From Pyrococcus sp. NA2 (lineage in GTDB: Archaea > Methanobacteriota_B > Thermococci > Thermococcales > Thermococcaceae), in assembly GCF_000211475.1 (NCBI RefSeq), contig NC_015474.1, forward strand, positions 1,178,001 to 1,242,000: a stretch of 64,000 nucleotides of DNA, read 5' to 3'. Shown here piece by piece: positions 8,304 to 18,111 of this stretch (its first letter is position 1; each line of letters opens with the position of its first letter). A program made the translations under genes and the position numbers. The notes under the pieces are model-generated. The model did no database searches. It worked only from the letters and a program-made list of their open reading frames with translations, and was not told the origin of the DNA.

Positions 8304-8749
8304 GCTTTTTCACCCAATATATTTTCTATTAGCTCAACTGCCTTTGGAATTGCTCTCTTAACCTCGTCGCTAATTTCAAGGCCAAGTTTAATCTCCTTTA
8401 TCGTTATCCCAACAAAGTGAATTTCGGCATTTTTTAGTCTATTATCGAGGGCCATTAACAACTTAAGTCCATCTATTGCCCCCATGAAGTGAGCACTCCT
8501 GATCTCAGCCTTCAGTTTCTCAAAGATTTCCTCTCCTTTCAAATGCACGACTTCACCGGGTTTCTCGGATAGAACTGCGTCCACTATTATTATTCTCTTC
8601 TCCCCTTTGTACTTGGCTTGAAGTAAGAATATGTCGGTTCCAAGCTCCTCTACCTTATGCCCTCTCTCTTTTAAAATTCTGCCTACTCTGATTCCTACTC
8701 CATCGTCCCCCATTACTTCATTTCCGAGGGCAACTATTAGGACACTCAT
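8300..8749 (-). CDS. hydrogenase maturation protease family (HycI/HyaD-like)
   Basis: A 149-residue protein with the nickel-hydrogenase maturation endopeptidase fold. N-terminal VLIVALGNEVMGDDGVG carries the metal-binding Glu/Asp, IIIVDAVLS the second Asp, and SAHFMGAIDGL the His. Such enzymes trim the large-subunit C-terminus after Ni insertion. No hydrogenase subunit lies in the window, so the client is unknown. It leads into the LysO gene pair by an ATGA overlap. Confidence 0.85.
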   Translation of the reverse strand: MSVLIVALGNEVMGDDGVGIRVGRILKERGHKVEELGTDIFLLQAKYKGEKRIIIVDAVLSEKPGEVVHLKGEEIFEKLKAEIRSAHFMGAIDGLKLLMALDNRLKNAEIHFVGITIKEIKLGLEISDEVKRAIPKAVELIENILGEKA

Positions 8750-8773
8750 CGAAAAGTTGAAAGAAGAAAAGGG

Positions 8774-9178
8774 TTATTTTAACTTTGGCCTAAACTTGTA
8801 ACCATAGAGAATTATGCCATCTTCGTCGAATTCTCTAATCTTCCTGGTTACCATCTCTACCTCCATGCCCTCCTTAATATCCTCGGGCTCAACATCCGTT
8901 AGCTGAGCGAGAATTATTGGACCTTCCTCAAGTTGTATCAGGGCTATTGGATAGGGTTTATAGTACTCGAATCCACTTGGTGGATTCCTAACGATCGTCC
9001 AGGTAATAACCTTACCTTTCCCACTAAATTCAAAGTCTTCAATATTCCTGCTTCCACAAACTGGACAGACTGGTCTCTTTGGAAAGAAAACGTGACCATT
9101 TTCACACTTTCCTCCAATCAGTCTATACTTCTCCTTGAAATGCCTCCAGTAACGGGAAACCTGCATCGGCCTGCCCAT
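8774..9178 (-). CDS. DUF35 OB-fold/zinc-ribbon protein (thiolase-HMGCS scaffold)
   Basis: A 134-residue protein with a rubredoxin-like zinc ribbon (KCENGHVFFPKRPVCPVCGS, residues 24-43) and a DUF35 OB-fold (GKGKVITWTIVRNPPSGFEYYKPYPIALIQLEEG in pieces). Family knowledge: in archaea the DUF35 protein bridges acetoacetyl-CoA thiolase and HMG-CoA synthase, channelling acetoacetyl-CoA. Here it follows the thiolase gene by 1 bp and the synthase gene lies just upstream, the expected trio. Not catalytic itself. Confidence 0.9.
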   Translation of the reverse strand: MGRPMQVSRYWRHFKEKYRLIGGKCENGHVFFPKRPVCPVCGSRNIEDFEFSGKGKVITWTIVRNPPSGFEYYKPYPIALIQLEEGPIILAQLTDVEPEDIKEGMEVEMVTRKIREFDEDGIILYGYKFRPKLK

Positions 9179-9179
9179 T

Positions 9180-10346
9180 TCAAACCCTCCTTAGAATTGT
9201 CACCGTGATGTTTGAGCCGGTACCTCCTATATTCTGAGTCAAGCCTACATCAGCGTCTGGAACCTGAATTCCATTTGGAGCTTCCCCTCTTAGTTGTAGA
9301 ACGGCTTCTACCGTCTGATAGACGCCAGTTGCTCCAACTGGGTGGCCTCTCGCCTTTAGTCCACCCATTGTCTGTATTGGATAATCACCGTCAATTGCTA
9401 TTTGTCCTTCTTTGGCAAGCTTTGCTCCTTCTCCTTTCTCTGCAGCTCCCAGGGCTTCTAAGCTTAGTGCAGCCATTATCGTGAATGCATCATGAACCTC
9501 AAAGAAATCTATGTCTTCAGGCTTTACATTGGCCATCTTATAAGCTCTCTCTGCTGCTATCCTGGCAGCTTTTAAGGTTAGGAGATCCTCTCTGTTAGCT
9601 AGGTTGATCGTATCTATTGCTCTCCCCATCCCAGCAACTTCCACCCACTTATCTTTTGGTATTCCAAGCTCTCTCGCCTTCTCTGGTGTTGTGATAATAA
9701 CAGCGGCGGCTCCATCACAGACTGGAGAAGCATCGAATAACTTCAATGGATCTGCTATATAGGGACTCTTCATAACAGTTTCTACCGTTATTGGTTTCTT
9801 AAACATTGCATATGGGTTCTTTGCTCCATTTGCATGAGCATTTACAGCAAATAATGCTAAATCCTCCTCTGTATATCCATATGTCTTCATGTAGTACCTC
9901 ATTATTAGTGCGTTAAGGGCCACAAAGCTAACTCCATGGAAAAGTTCCCACTCGGCATCGCTCGCGTAGGCCAGGTACCTGGTGGCGTCACTTGGCCAGG
10001 CATCGGTCATCTTTTCCACTCCTACAACGAGCACAACATCCTCTAATCCGCTTAGAACGGCTTTGACACCTTCTTGGACTGCAGCTCCTCCTGAGGCACA
10101 TGCCGCTTCAATTTTCACAGCTGGAATATTCCCTAATCCTGCCCAATCTGCAATTAGTGCTCCAAGATTTTCTTGTTCAACGAATGCACCAGAGGCCATG
10201 TTACCAACGTAAAGAGAGTCAACTCTGTCTATTCCAGCGTCATCCATGGCATTTAGAATGGCCTCAACGGCCAAATCCCTAAGTGAGGATTTCCAATGTT
10301 CGCCAACTGGAGTCATTCCAACGCCAACTATTATTGCCCTTTCCAT
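9180..10346 (-). CDS. acetyl-CoA acetyltransferase (acetoacetyl-CoA thiolase)
   Basis: Condenses two acetyl-CoA to acetoacetyl-CoA, the first mevalonate-pathway step. Catalytic Cys is in EAACASGGAAVQEG (near residue 85), the His in EVHDAFTI, and the C-terminal GGLKARGHPVGATG supplies the oxyanion/His loop. 388 residues. It belongs to the archaeal thiolase group that works with DUF35 and HMG-CoA synthase, with the DUF35 gene 1 bp downstream and mvaS 10 bp upstream. All three are probably transcribed from the promoter near 11456-11467. Confidence 0.95.
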   Translation of the reverse strand: MERAIIVGVGMTPVGEHWKSSLRDLAVEAILNAMDDAGIDRVDSLYVGNMASGAFVEQENLGALIADWAGLGNIPAVKIEAACASGGAAVQEGVKAVLSGLEDVVLVVGVEKMTDAWPSDATRYLAYASDAEWELFHGVSFVALNALIMRYYMKTYGYTEEDLALFAVNAHANGAKNPYAMFKKPITVETVMKSPYIADPLKLFDASPVCDGAAAVIITTPEKARELGIPKDKWVEVAGMGRAIDTINLANREDLLTLKAARIAAERAYKMANVKPEDIDFFEVHDAFTIMAALSLEALGAAEKGEGAKLAKEGQIAIDGDYPIQTMGGLKARGHPVGATGVYQTVEAVLQLRGEAPNGIQVPDADVGLTQNIGGTGSNITVTILRRV

Positions 10347-10356
10347 TTAGATCACC

Positions 10357-11409
10357 TCAGAGGATGTACTTCCCTCTTGCTTTAGCGTAAAGAGCATAAT
10401 CAATGACTTTTCTCCTCTTGACGTAATCTTCAACTTTTGGAGCTAGATCTCTCTTTTCTTCAATTGCATCCTGTACTACTATACTGAAGGCGTCGCTTCC
10501 AGCTCCTGAACCAAAGCTTACCCAAAGTATTCTATCTCCAGGTTTAGCTATGTCGAGAACAGCCGCAATTCCAACCATCGTTGCTCCGCTGTAGGTGTTT
10601 CCAATCTTGCCTGCTAATAACCCTGGAAGAACTTTCTCCTTTGGTATTCCCAACATTTTAGCAGCTGTTAACGGAAACTTCACGTTTGGCTGATGGAATA
10701 CGGCATAGTCAAAATCATTCGGCGTAAGACCAAGCTCGTCCATCAATGTCTTTGCAGCTGTTATCACGTGGTGGAAATATGCAGGTTCACCAGTAAACCT
10801 GTTTCCATGCCTTGGATAATGTTCATGCTGTCTCCTCCAGAAGTCTGGGGTATCGGTAACGTAGGAGTAGCTACCCTCGAAGTATGCAACGGTCTCTGAA
10901 TTCTTCTCTCCAATTATGAATGCAGCCCCTCCAGCTCCGGCCGTGAATTCTAAATGATCTCCAGGTCTTCCCTGGGCTGTATCGGCTCCTATTGCCATTG
11001 CATATTTTGCCATTCCTGAAGCTACGAATCCTATTGCAGCTTGTAATGCCTCTGTTCCAGCTTTACATGCGAATTCAAAGTCTGCAGCTTCTAGATCTGG
11101 CGTTGCTCCTATTGCTTCTGCTATCACGGTTGAGGAAGGTTTAACGGCATAAGGTTTGCTCTCACTTCCGAACCATATTGCCCTTATCTCTTTTGGATCA
11201 ATCTTTGCCCTCCTTAATGCATTCCTTGCAGCTTCTATGCCTATTGTAATTGCATCCTCGTCGAGTCCAGGAACAGCTTTTTCTTCAATTGGAAAACTGG
11301 AAACACCCCATACTCTTCCTATTTCCTCATTTCTTATTCTATACATTGGCACGTAGGCTCCATAACCTACTATTCCCACGTCCCTGGAAGGTTTCAGAAG
11401 TTTGCCCAT
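10357..11409 (-). CDS. mvaS: hydroxymethylglutaryl-CoA synthase
   Basis: Adds acetyl-CoA to acetoacetyl-CoA to form HMG-CoA for isoprenoid lipid synthesis. The nucleophile Cys lies in [15 protein letters not shown] (near residue 110), with FHQPNVKFP (His) and the C-terminal glycine-rich [14 protein letters not shown] at 11409 (MGKLLKPS) is preferred, since AGGTGG lies upstream; a GTG three codons earlier overlaps that site. A TATA-like CTTTTATAAATA (minus strand, 11456-11467) lies about 50 bp upstream. First gene of the mevalonate-entry trio. Confidence 0.95.
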   Translation of the reverse strand: MGKLLKPSRDVGIVGYGAYVPMYRIRNEEIGRVWGVSSFPIEEKAVPGLDEDAITIGIEAARNALRRAKIDPKEIRAIWFGSESKPYAVKPSSTVIAEAIGATPDLEAADFEFACKAGTEALQAAIGFVASGMAKYAMAIGADTAQGRPGDHLEFTAGAGGAAFIIGEKNSETVAYFEGSYSYVTDTPDFWRRQHEHYPRHGNRFTGEPAYFHHVITAAKTLMDELGLTPNDFDYAVFHQPNVKFPLTAAKMLGIPKEKVLPGLLAGKIGNTYSGATMVGIAAVLDIAKPGDRILWVSFGSGAGSDAFSIVVQDAIEEKRDLAPKVEDYVKRRKVIDYALYAKARGKYIL

Positions 11410-11494
11410 ATTCACCACCTGGGAGCTGTTACCTCATCCACTAAAGCAACTCTCTATTTATAAAAGACTTTCGGTGAAAGCTAAATGCACATTC

Positions 11495-11552
11495 GGCAAT
11501 TGTCGTTTTCTAGAATGATTGTCAAATGTAATGTAAACTTTTGACAATTGCC
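11495..11552. promoter_or_regulatory. inverted-repeat operator between mvaS and the por/vor operon
   Basis: GGCAATTGTC (11495-11504) and its perfect complement GACAATTGCC (11543-11552) are separated by 38 bp. A further half-site, ATTGTCAAA, lies at about 11518-11526. The arrangement lies between the TATA box for mvaS (11456-11467) and the likely promoter of the gamma subunit gene (ACATAAATC near 11582-11590). This is what a shared operator for a divergent pair would look like. The regulator is unknown. Confidence 0.5.
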
Positions 11553-11648
11553 GTAACCAATTATGGCCCCCACCGAAAACTACATAAATCAAGTCTGAAA
11601 ACTCAAAGATGAACCCGGATTAATCGAAAGCTTAAGGGGGCAAAAAAG

Positions 11649-12206
11649 ATGATAGAGGTTCGTTTTCACGGGAGGGGTGGACAGGGTGCAGTTACAGCTG
11701 CTAACATTCTTGCAGAAGCTGCATTCTTAGAAGGAAAATACGTTCAAGCGTTCCCATTCTTCGGTGTTGAAAGAAGAGGAGCACCTGTTACAGCGTTCAC
11801 AAGGATAGATGAGAAGCCAATAAGGATAAAGACCCAGATCTATGAGCCAGATGTTGTAGTTGTCTTAGACCCCTCGTTGCTAGAGACGGTAGATGTAACG
11901 GCAGGACTCAAAGAAGATGGGATTGTTATAGTTAACACAGAAAAGAGCAAGGAGGAAGTTCTTGAGAAGCTTAAAAAGAAGCCCAAGAAATTGGCTTTAG
12001 TTGATGCAACAACAATAGCTCTGGAGACTCTCGGTCTTCCAATAACAAACACAGCAATTCTTGGAGCTGTGGCAAAGGCTACAGGACTGGTTAAGATAGA
12101 GAGCGTCGAGAATGCAATTAAGGATACATTCTCTGGAGAACTTGGAGAGAAGAATGCAAAGGCCGCTAGAGAGGCATTTGAAAAGACTCAGGTCTTTGAA
12201 GTTTAA
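11649..12206 (+). CDS. porG: 2-oxoacid:ferredoxin oxidoreductase, shared gamma subunit
   Basis: The gamma subunit shared by pyruvate and 2-ketoisovalerate ferredoxin oxidoreductases. The domain signature [18 protein letters not shown] opens the protein, with [13 protein letters not shown] next. 185 residues is the Pyrococcus length. Known arrangement: one gamma gene serves both the VOR and POR delta-alpha-beta sets that follow, as seen here. GGGGG precedes the ATG. First gene of the operon. Confidence 0.95.
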   Translation: MIEVRFHGRGGQGAVTAANILAEAAFLEGKYVQAFPFFGVERRGAPVTAFTRIDEKPIRIKTQIYEPDVVVVLDPSLLETVDVTAGLKEDGIVIVNTEKSKEEVLEKLKKKPKKLALVDATTIALETLGLPITNTAILGAVAKATGLVKIESVENAIKDTFSGELGEKNAKAAREAFEKTQVFEV

Positions 12207-12238
12207 CCTTTCTTAACATTTTTATGGGGGGAACATCT

Positions 12239-12556
12239 GTGAATACACTATTTGGGAAGATGAAAGAGGAAGCAAAAGTAATATCTCCAAAATCAGTTGA
12301 TGAATATCCTGAGGCTCCTGTAAGCTTAGGGACAACTCTCATTAATTTTACAGGTGATTGGAGAACATTTATGCCAGTTATAGATGAATCCAAGTGTGTA
12401 AAATGTTATATCTGCTGGAAATTCTGTCCTGAGCCTGCTATATATATAAAGGAGGATGGATTTGTTGCAATAGATTACGACTATTGTAAAGGTTGTGGAA
12501 TCTGTGCAAATGAGTGCCCAACTAAGGCAATAACGATGGTTAGGGAAGAGAAGTGA
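12239..12556 (+). CDS. vorD: 2-ketoisovalerate ferredoxin oxidoreductase, delta subunit
   Basis: An 8Fe ferredoxin-type subunit of VOR, carrying electrons to ferredoxin. Two CxxCxxCxxxCP sets are seen: CVKCYICWKFCPEP and CKGCGICANECPTK. GTG at 12239 (V/M-NTLFGKMKEEAK) is chosen over the in-frame ATG at 12224, because GGGGGG lies just before it and the P. furiosus protein begins the same way. About 105 residues. Second gene of the operon. Confidence 0.9.
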   Translation: MNTLFGKMKEEAKVISPKSVDEYPEAPVSLGTTLINFTGDWRTFMPVIDESKCVKCYICWKFCPEPAIYIKEDGFVAIDYDYCKGCGICANECPTKAITMVREEK

Positions 12557-12566
12557 GGTGTTTAGG

Positions 12567-13772
12567 ATGGAGAAAGTTGCTGGTAGCGTTGAATACAAAC
12601 CTATTAAAAAGGTCGTTAGCGGTAATTACGCCGCAGCATACGCTGCACTTCATGCTAGAGTTCAGGTAGTTGCCGCTTATCCGATAACGCCACAGACGAG
12701 TATAATCGAGAAGATAGCTGAATTCATAGCCAATGGCGAGGCTGACATCCAGTATATACCCGTAGAAAGTGAACATTCGGCAATGGCTGCTTGTATAGGT
12801 GCAAGTGCAACGGGGGCTAGAGTTTTCACGGCAACCTCGGCCCAGGGATTAGCCCTGATGCACGAGATGCTCCACTGGGCAGCCGGAGCTAGGCTACCAA
12901 TTGTCATGGTTGATGTAAACAGAGCAATGGCACCCCCCTGGAGCGTCTGGGATGATCAGACAGATAGCTTAGCACAGAGGGATACTGGCTGGATGCAATT
13001 TTACGCTGAAAACAACCAGGAAGTTTACGATGGAGTGCTAATGGCATTTAAGGTCGCTGAAACCGTTAACGTTCCAGCGATGGTAGTTGAGAGTGCCTTC
13101 ATATTGAGTCACACCTACGAGTTAGTTGAAATGATCCCCCAGGAATTGGTTGATGAATTCCTACCTCCAAGGAAGCCCCTATATACTTTGACAGACTTTG
13201 ACAATCCAATAGCCGTTGGAGCTCTCGCAACTCCAGCTGACTACTATGAGTTCAGGTACAAGCTTGCTAAAGCTCACGAAGAGGCTAAGAAGGTCATAAA
13301 AGACGTTGGTAGGGAATTCGGGGAGAGATTTGGAAGAGATTACAGTGAGATGATAGAGAAGGGATACATAGATGATGCAGATTTCGTCTTCATGGGCATG
13401 GGCTCACTTATGGGTACCGTAAAGGAGGCCGTTGAGTTACTTAGGAAAGAAGGTTACAAAGTTGGCTATGCAAAGGTAAGGTGGTTCAGACCCTTCCCGA
13501 GGGAAGAAGTAGTTGAGATAGCTGAGAGCGTCAAGGGAATAGCGGTTCTTGACAGAAACTTCTCGTTCGGACAGGAGGGAATATTATTTACAGAGGCAAA
13601 GGGAGTACTATACAATGAGGGAGTTAGACCAATAATGAAGAACTACATAGTTGGACTTGGTGGAAGGGACTTCACGGTCAAGGATGCTAAGATAATAGCC
13701 GAGGACATGAAGAAGATTATTGAAAGTGGAAAATTGGATAGGGAAATTGAGTGGTATCACCTTAAGAGGTGA
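12567..13772 (+). CDS. vorA: 2-ketoisovalerate ferredoxin oxidoreductase, alpha subunit
   Basis: Alpha subunit of VOR, which oxidatively decarboxylates branched-chain 2-oxoacids to acyl-CoA. The pyrimidine-binding domain motif YPITPQTSIIEKI and the conserved ESEHSAMAA/GASATGARVFTATSAQGLALM region are clear in the N-terminal half. ATG at 12567 with GAGGTG upstream is preferred to a GTG at 12558. The C-terminal transketolase-like domain (VRWFRPFPREEV) is intact. It overlaps the beta gene's ribosome-binding region. Confidence 0.95.
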   Translation: MEKVAGSVEYKPIKKVVSGNYAAAYAALHARVQVVAAYPITPQTSIIEKIAEFIANGEADIQYIPVESEHSAMAACIGASATGARVFTATSAQGLALMHEMLHWAAGARLPIVMVDVNRAMAPPWSVWDDQTDSLAQRDTGWMQFYAENNQEVYDGVLMAFKVAETVNVPAMVVESAFILSHTYELVEMIPQELVDEFLPPRKPLYTLTDFDNPIAVGALATPADYYEFRYKLAKAHEEAKKVIKDVGREFGERFGRDYSEMIEKGYIDDADFVFMGMGSLMGTVKEAVELLRKEGYKVGYAKVRWFRPFPREEVVEIAESVKGIAVLDRNFSFGQEGILFTEAKGVLYNEGVRPIMKNYIVGLGGRDFTVKDAKIIAEDMKKIIESGKLDREIEWYHLKR

Positions 13773-13777
13773 AGAAG

Positions 13778-14713
13778 ATGGAAGTTCCTGAAAACATTAA
13801 AAGGAAGCTCACAATTCCTTTTGAAGAAAATTTCTTTGCAGGCCATACTGCATGTCAGGGTTGTGGGGCCTCTCTTGGTTTGAGATATGTTCTTAAGGCT
13901 TATGGAAAGAAGACGATAATTGCGATACCAGCATGCTGTTCAACTATAATTGCAGGACCGTGGCCATACTCAGCCTTGAACGCTAACCTATTCCATACTG
14001 CTTTCGAGACAACTGGAGCAGTAATAAGTGGTATCGAGGCAGCATTAAAGGCTCTAGGGTATAAGGTTAAAGGGGAAGACGGAATAATGGTTGTAGGTTG
14101 GGCCGGTGACGGTGGAACTGCAGACATAGGCCTGCAGGCATTGAGTGGTTTCATAGAGAGGGGACATGATGCAGTCTATATAATGTATGACAATGAAGCC
14201 TACATGAACACTGGAATTCAGAGGTCAAGTTCAACTCCCTACGGAGCATGGACGACAAACACTCCAGGAGGAAAGAGGCACTTCCTTGAGAAGAGGCATA
14301 AGAAGAAGGTCATTGACATAGTCATAGCTCATAGAATTCCATATGCAGCAACGGCAAGTGTCGCTTATCCAGAGGATTTCATGAGGAAGCTTAAGAAGGC
14401 TCAAAAGATCCCTGGACCAAGCTTCATCCAGCTCTTCGCTCCCTGCCCAACGGGATGGAGAGCTCCAACAGATAAAACCATTGAAATAGCTCGTTTAGCT
14501 GTCCAAACTGCATACTTCCCGCTCTTTGAGTATGAAAATGGAAAATACAAGATAAACATGCCAAATCCAAAGAAAGAACCTAAACCCATTGAAGAATTCC
14601 TAAAGCTTCAGGGCAGATTTAAGTACATGACGAAGGAAGATATTGATGCCCTCCAGAAGTGGGTATTGGAGGAATGGGAAAGGTTGAAGAAGTTGGCTGA
14701 GATATTTGGCTGA
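13778..14713 (+). CDS. vorB: 2-ketoisovalerate ferredoxin oxidoreductase, beta subunit
   Basis: TPP- and 4Fe-4S-binding subunit of VOR. Cluster cysteines are in HTACQGCGASLG and IPACCST, plus a later one in FAPCPTGWRAP. The TPP/Mg motif is [18 protein letters not shown], followed by [21 protein letters not shown] at 13778 (MEVPENIK) has GAGGTG upstream. 311 residues, nearly identical in plan to the POR beta subunit further on, reflecting an old duplication. Confidence 0.95.
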   Translation: MEVPENIKRKLTIPFEENFFAGHTACQGCGASLGLRYVLKAYGKKTIIAIPACCSTIIAGPWPYSALNANLFHTAFETTGAVISGIEAALKALGYKVKGEDGIMVVGWAGDGGTADIGLQALSGFIERGHDAVYIMYDNEAYMNTGIQRSSSTPYGAWTTNTPGGKRHFLEKRHKKKVIDIVIAHRIPYAATASVAYPEDFMRKLKKAQKIPGPSFIQLFAPCPTGWRAPTDKTIEIARLAVQTAYFPLFEYENGKYKINMPNPKKEPKPIEEFLKLQGRFKYMTKEDIDALQKWVLEEWERLKKLAEIFG

Positions 14714-14741
14714 TCTTTTAAAATTTTATGGGGTGGTGAAC

Positions 14742-15059
14742 ATGGCCGAGAGTCCATTTAAGGCCGATATTGAAAGAGCGCAGAAGGAGTTAACGGAGAA
14801 AATGACTCCAGGAGCAATAGTCTATCTCCCAGGAAGTAGCGTAATAAACAAAACTGGTTCCTGGAGAGTTTTTAGGCCAGAATTCAAGAAGGATAAGTGC
14901 GTTAGGTGCTTCCTATGCTACATCTACTGTCCAGAGCCAGCCATATACTTAGACGAGGAAGGATATCCAGTTTTTGACTACGACTATTGTAAGGGTTGTG
15001 GGATCTGTGCTAATGAATGCCCGACAAATGCTATTGAAATGGTTAGAGAGGTTAAGTGA
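14742..15059 (+). CDS. porD: pyruvate ferredoxin oxidoreductase, delta subunit
   Basis: Ferredoxin-type subunit of POR with two 4Fe-4S motifs, CVRCFLCYIYCPEP and CKGCGICANECPTN. ATG at 14742 (MAESPFKADIERAQKEL) is supported by GGGGTGGTG upstream and by the known P. furiosus N-terminus; an upstream ATG at 14706 overlaps vorB. 105 residues. First gene of the POR set; its end overlaps the ribosome site of porA. Confidence 0.95.
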   Translation: MAESPFKADIERAQKELTEKMTPGAIVYLPGSSVINKTGSWRVFRPEFKKDKCVRCFLCYIYCPEPAIYLDEEGYPVFDYDYCKGCGICANECPTNAIEMVREVK

Positions 15060-15070
15060 GGTGGTGGAAG

Positions 15071-16258
15071 ATGCCAATTAGAACCGTTATGAAGGCTAAT
15101 GAGGCAGCTGCATGGGCTGCAAAGCTTGCAAAGCCAAAGGTAATTGCCGCTTTTCCAATAACACCCTCAACTCTTGTTCCAGAGAAGATAAGTGAGTTCG
15201 TTGCAAATGGTGAACTTGATGCCGAGTTCATAAAGGTGGAAAGTGAACACTCAGCTATATCGGCCTTAGTTGGAGCTGCGGCCGCTGGGGTTAGAACGTT
15301 TACAGCCACAGCCTCTCAGGGTTTAGCCTTGATGCATGAGATACTATTCATTGCAGCTGGAATGAGGTTGCCAATAGTAATGGCAATAGGTAACAGAGCT
15401 TTAAGTGCTCCAATCAACATCTGGAATGACTGGCAGGACACAATAAGCCAGAGAGACACCGGTTGGATACAGTTCTATGCTGAGAACAACCAGGAAGCTC
15501 TTGACCTGATACTCCTGGCATACAAGGTCGCGGAGAATGAGAACGTTCTTCTACCGGCAATGGTTGGCTTTGACGCGTTCATACTAACTCACACCGTTGA
15601 ACCTGTGGAGATACCGGACCAAGAGTTAGTTGATGAGTTCCTTGGAGAGTACGAGCCCAAGCACGCTTACCTCGATCCAAAGAGACCCATAACCCAGGGT
15701 ACTCTAGCCTTCCCGGCCCACTACATGGAGGCAAGGTATCTAGTTTGGGAGGCCATGGAGAAGGCAAAGAAGGTAATTGATGAAGCGTTTGCGGAGTTTG
15801 AGAAGAAGTTTGGAAGGAAGTACCAGAAGATTGAGGAGTACAGGACTGAAGATGCCGAGATAATCTTCGTCACGATGGGTTCACTCGCTGGAACCCTAAA
15901 GGACTGGGTCGACAAGAAGAGGGAAGAGGGATATAAAGTAGGAGCGGCAAAGATGACCGTTTACAGGCCATTCCCAGTTGAGGAGATAAGGGAGCTTGCC
16001 AAGAAGACCAAAGTTCTGGCATTTATAGAGAAGGACATAAGCATGGGGCTCTACGGTGCAGTATTTACAGATGCATCCGCCGCACTAATTAACGAGAGCG
16101 AGAAGCCGCTAATGCTCGACTTCATAGCTGGACTCGGTGGAAGAGACGTTACATTTGGCCAGCTCGACGAGGCATTGAAGATAGCCAAGGAAGCCCTGGA
16201 GAAGGGTAAGGTTGAGAAGCCAATTCACTGGATTGGATTGAGGAAGGAGTTGTTGTGA
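15071..16258 (+). CDS. porA: pyruvate ferredoxin oxidoreductase, alpha subunit
   Basis: Alpha subunit of POR, the enzyme converting pyruvate to acetyl-CoA with reduction of ferredoxin in the peptide and sugar fermentation of Pyrococcus. Motifs [16 protein letters not shown] and [19 protein letters not shown] parallel those in vorA. ATG at 15071 ([14 protein letters not shown]) follows GAGGTGG. 395 residues. It lies between porD and porB with gaps of about 10 bp. Confidence 0.95.
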   Translation: MPIRTVMKANEAAAWAAKLAKPKVIAAFPITPSTLVPEKISEFVANGELDAEFIKVESEHSAISALVGAAAAGVRTFTATASQGLALMHEILFIAAGMRLPIVMAIGNRALSAPINIWNDWQDTISQRDTGWIQFYAENNQEALDLILLAYKVAENENVLLPAMVGFDAFILTHTVEPVEIPDQELVDEFLGEYEPKHAYLDPKRPITQGTLAFPAHYMEARYLVWEAMEKAKKVIDEAFAEFEKKFGRKYQKIEEYRTEDAEIIFVTMGSLAGTLKDWVDKKREEGYKVGAAKMTVYRPFPVEEIRELAKKTKVLAFIEKDISMGLYGAVFTDASAALINESEKPLMLDFIAGLGGRDVTFGQLDEALKIAKEALEKGKVEKPIHWIGLRKELL

Positions 16259-16268
16259 GGTGGTTAAG

Positions 16269-17264
16269 ATGGCGGCTAGAAAGCCTCCCATTACCACTCG
16301 TGAATATTGGGCTCCCGGTCACGCTGCATGTGCAGGTTGCGGATGTGCCACGGCTTTGAGGCTCGCAACCAAAGCTTTTAGCGAGGCCATGGAAGAAAAG
16401 TATGGTGATCCAAACGCCTTTGCCATAGCCCAGGCAACTGGATGTATGGAGGTAGTCTCAGCTGTGTTCCCATACACCGCTTGGAAGGTTCCATGGATCC
16501 ATGTAGCCTTCGAAAATGCTGCTGCAGCTGCCTCTGGTATTGAGGCTGCATGGAAGAGGAAGGGAATCAAGGGCAAGATCTTGGCTATAGCCGGAGATGG
16601 TGGTACTGCAGATATTGGATTGCAGGCCTTGTCTGGAATGCTCGAGAGGGGACACAACGTAGTCTATCTCATGTACGATAACGAGGCTTACATGAACACT
16701 GGAATTCAGAGGTCTTCATCGACTCCCTACGGAGCATGGACAACAACTTCACCCCCAGGAAAGTATTCAATAGGTGAAGACAGGCCAAAGAAGTGGGTAG
16801 CCTTGATAGCTGCAGCCCACATGGTTCCATATGTTGCCACGGCAAGCATAGGAAATCCATTCGACTTCGTGAAGAAGGTCAAGAAGGCTGCAAAGGTCGA
16901 TGGTCCAGCATTCATACAGGTTCACTGTACATGTCCAACTGGTTGGAGGACACCATTAGAGAAGGGAGTTGAGATAGCAAGGCTCGCAATTGAAACTGGA
17001 ATGTGGCCACTGTTCGAGATAGAAAACGGAGACATTTGGAACATAAAGATCCAGCCTCCAGGAGGAGGGGCTAAGGTTTACAAGGAAGGTGGAAGGGTTG
17101 TCAGGATAGAGTTCAAGAAGCCCATTGAAGAGTATCTCAAATACCAGGGAAGATTCAAGCACCTCTTCAAGAGACCCGAAGCTATAGACGAGCTAAGGAA
17201 CCAGATTAGGGCCATGTGGAAAGTCCTTGGAGTTGAGGCAATTCTTCCAAAGCCAGAGGAGTAA
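16269..17264 (+). CDS. porB: pyruvate ferredoxin oxidoreductase, beta subunit
   Basis: TPP-binding subunit of POR. Iron-sulfur cysteines lie in [22 protein letters not shown] and [11 protein letters not shown]; the TPP motif is [20 protein letters not shown] at 16269 ([17 protein letters not shown]) with GAGGTGG upstream. 331 residues, with an insertion relative to VorB around [15 protein letters not shown]. Last gene of the seven-gene operon; the next gene has its own promoter-like sequence. Confidence 0.95.
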   Translation: MAARKPPITTREYWAPGHAACAGCGCATALRLATKAFSEAMEEKYGDPNAFAIAQATGCMEVVSAVFPYTAWKVPWIHVAFENAAAAASGIEAAWKRKGIKGKILAIAGDGGTADIGLQALSGMLERGHNVVYLMYDNEAYMNTGIQRSSSTPYGAWTTTSPPGKYSIGEDRPKKWVALIAAAHMVPYVATASIGNPFDFVKKVKKAAKVDGPAFIQVHCTCPTGWRTPLEKGVEIARLAIETGMWPLFEIENGDIWNIKIQPPGGGAKVYKEGGRVVRIEFKKPIEEYLKYQGRFKHLFKRPEAIDELRNQIRAMWKVLGVEAILPKPEE

Positions 17265-17292
17265 GTTTTTAACCCTTTTCCTTACCTTTTTT

Positions 17293-18111
17293 ATGATGCG
17301 GGTTGCCATAATAACAAGTGATCCAAGGGTTTATTATATCGCTTCAAAAGTCCTAAAGGAAAATAAGATTCCCTTCTACAGCCTAAAATTGACGGATGAA
17401 ATTCCTTTTGATGTTGAAGTCGTGCTAACATCTGAGAAGGACTATGAGAAGGTGAAGTTCCCAACAAAGATAATAGTTAGGGATGAAACGTTCATAGATG
17501 AATTATTGTTGAAACTTGAAGGCAAACCAAGGTTTAACAACGTTTTCATAGCCATTGATCCAGGAGAGAGACCAGGAGTCAGCGTCGTTGCAGACAATAG
17601 GGTTCTCGAGGTTTACCACCTTAAGAGTCCAAAGGATGTTGATGTGATAATCCAGCTTCTTGAAAAATATCCTGGTGCTAAGATAAAGATAGGACACGGA
17701 GCTAGGAGACATAGGGTATTGATGCTCAAGAGCCTTGCGAAAATTCTTGGAGAGGATTATCCAATAATAATTGTCAATGAGAAGGGTACAACCCCAAGGG
17801 TTGGGGGAGTTGAAGCCTGGGCAATTCAAGATATAGTTGCATCGATAAATATAGGGCTTAGAGAGGGAAGAGAGACCACCATAAGGGAATTAATCAAAGG
17901 GGACAAAGTTACTAAGGGGGAGATAGAAAATATTAAAGCAAGGAGTAGAATATTGAGTGGGGGTAAGATAACGATATCCTCTGAGTTGGCTAGAGAGGTT
18001 GCCCTCGGAAACCTCACGATTGAGGAGGCTATTGAAATTCAAAAAAGAAAGAGGGAGATGAAAAATGATACTTGGAAAGAGCGAGGATCAAAAGGGGGAA
18101 GTCAGGCTTAG
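17293..18111 (+). CDS. conserved protein with RNase H/RuvC-like core
   Basis: A 272-residue protein starting at [11 protein letters not shown] (17293), preceded by TTTTTTT and a TATA-like GTTTTTAACC, so probably leaderless. The N-terminal third (1-75) resembles a small alpha/beta domain. Next comes [16 protein letters not shown], a first-strand acidic motif typical of RNase H-fold nucleases and resolvases; [15 protein letters not shown] and IIVNEKGTT follow. A C-terminal helical region runs into the Cdc48 start (47-nt overlap). I do not know its function. The coupling to cdc48 is the main clue. Confidence 0.7.
   Translation: MMRVAIITSDPRVYYIASKVLKENKIPFYSLKLTDEIPFDVEVVLTSEKDYEKVKFPTKIIVRDETFIDELLLKLEGKPRFNNVFIAIDPGERPGVSVVADNRVLEVYHLKSPKDVDVIIQLLEKYPGAKIKIGHGARRHRVLMLKSLAKILGEDYPIIIVNEKGTTPRVGGVEAWAIQDIVASINIGLREGRETTIRELIKGDKVTKGEIENIKARSRILSGGKITISSELAREVALGNLTIEEAIEIQKRKREMKNDTWKERGSKGGSQA

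Noticed and set aside
12224-17264. Recent duplication of the VOR and POR sets
   Set aside because: The two sets are clearly diverged and the arrangement is standard in Pyrococcus, so it is an old duplication and not a local event.
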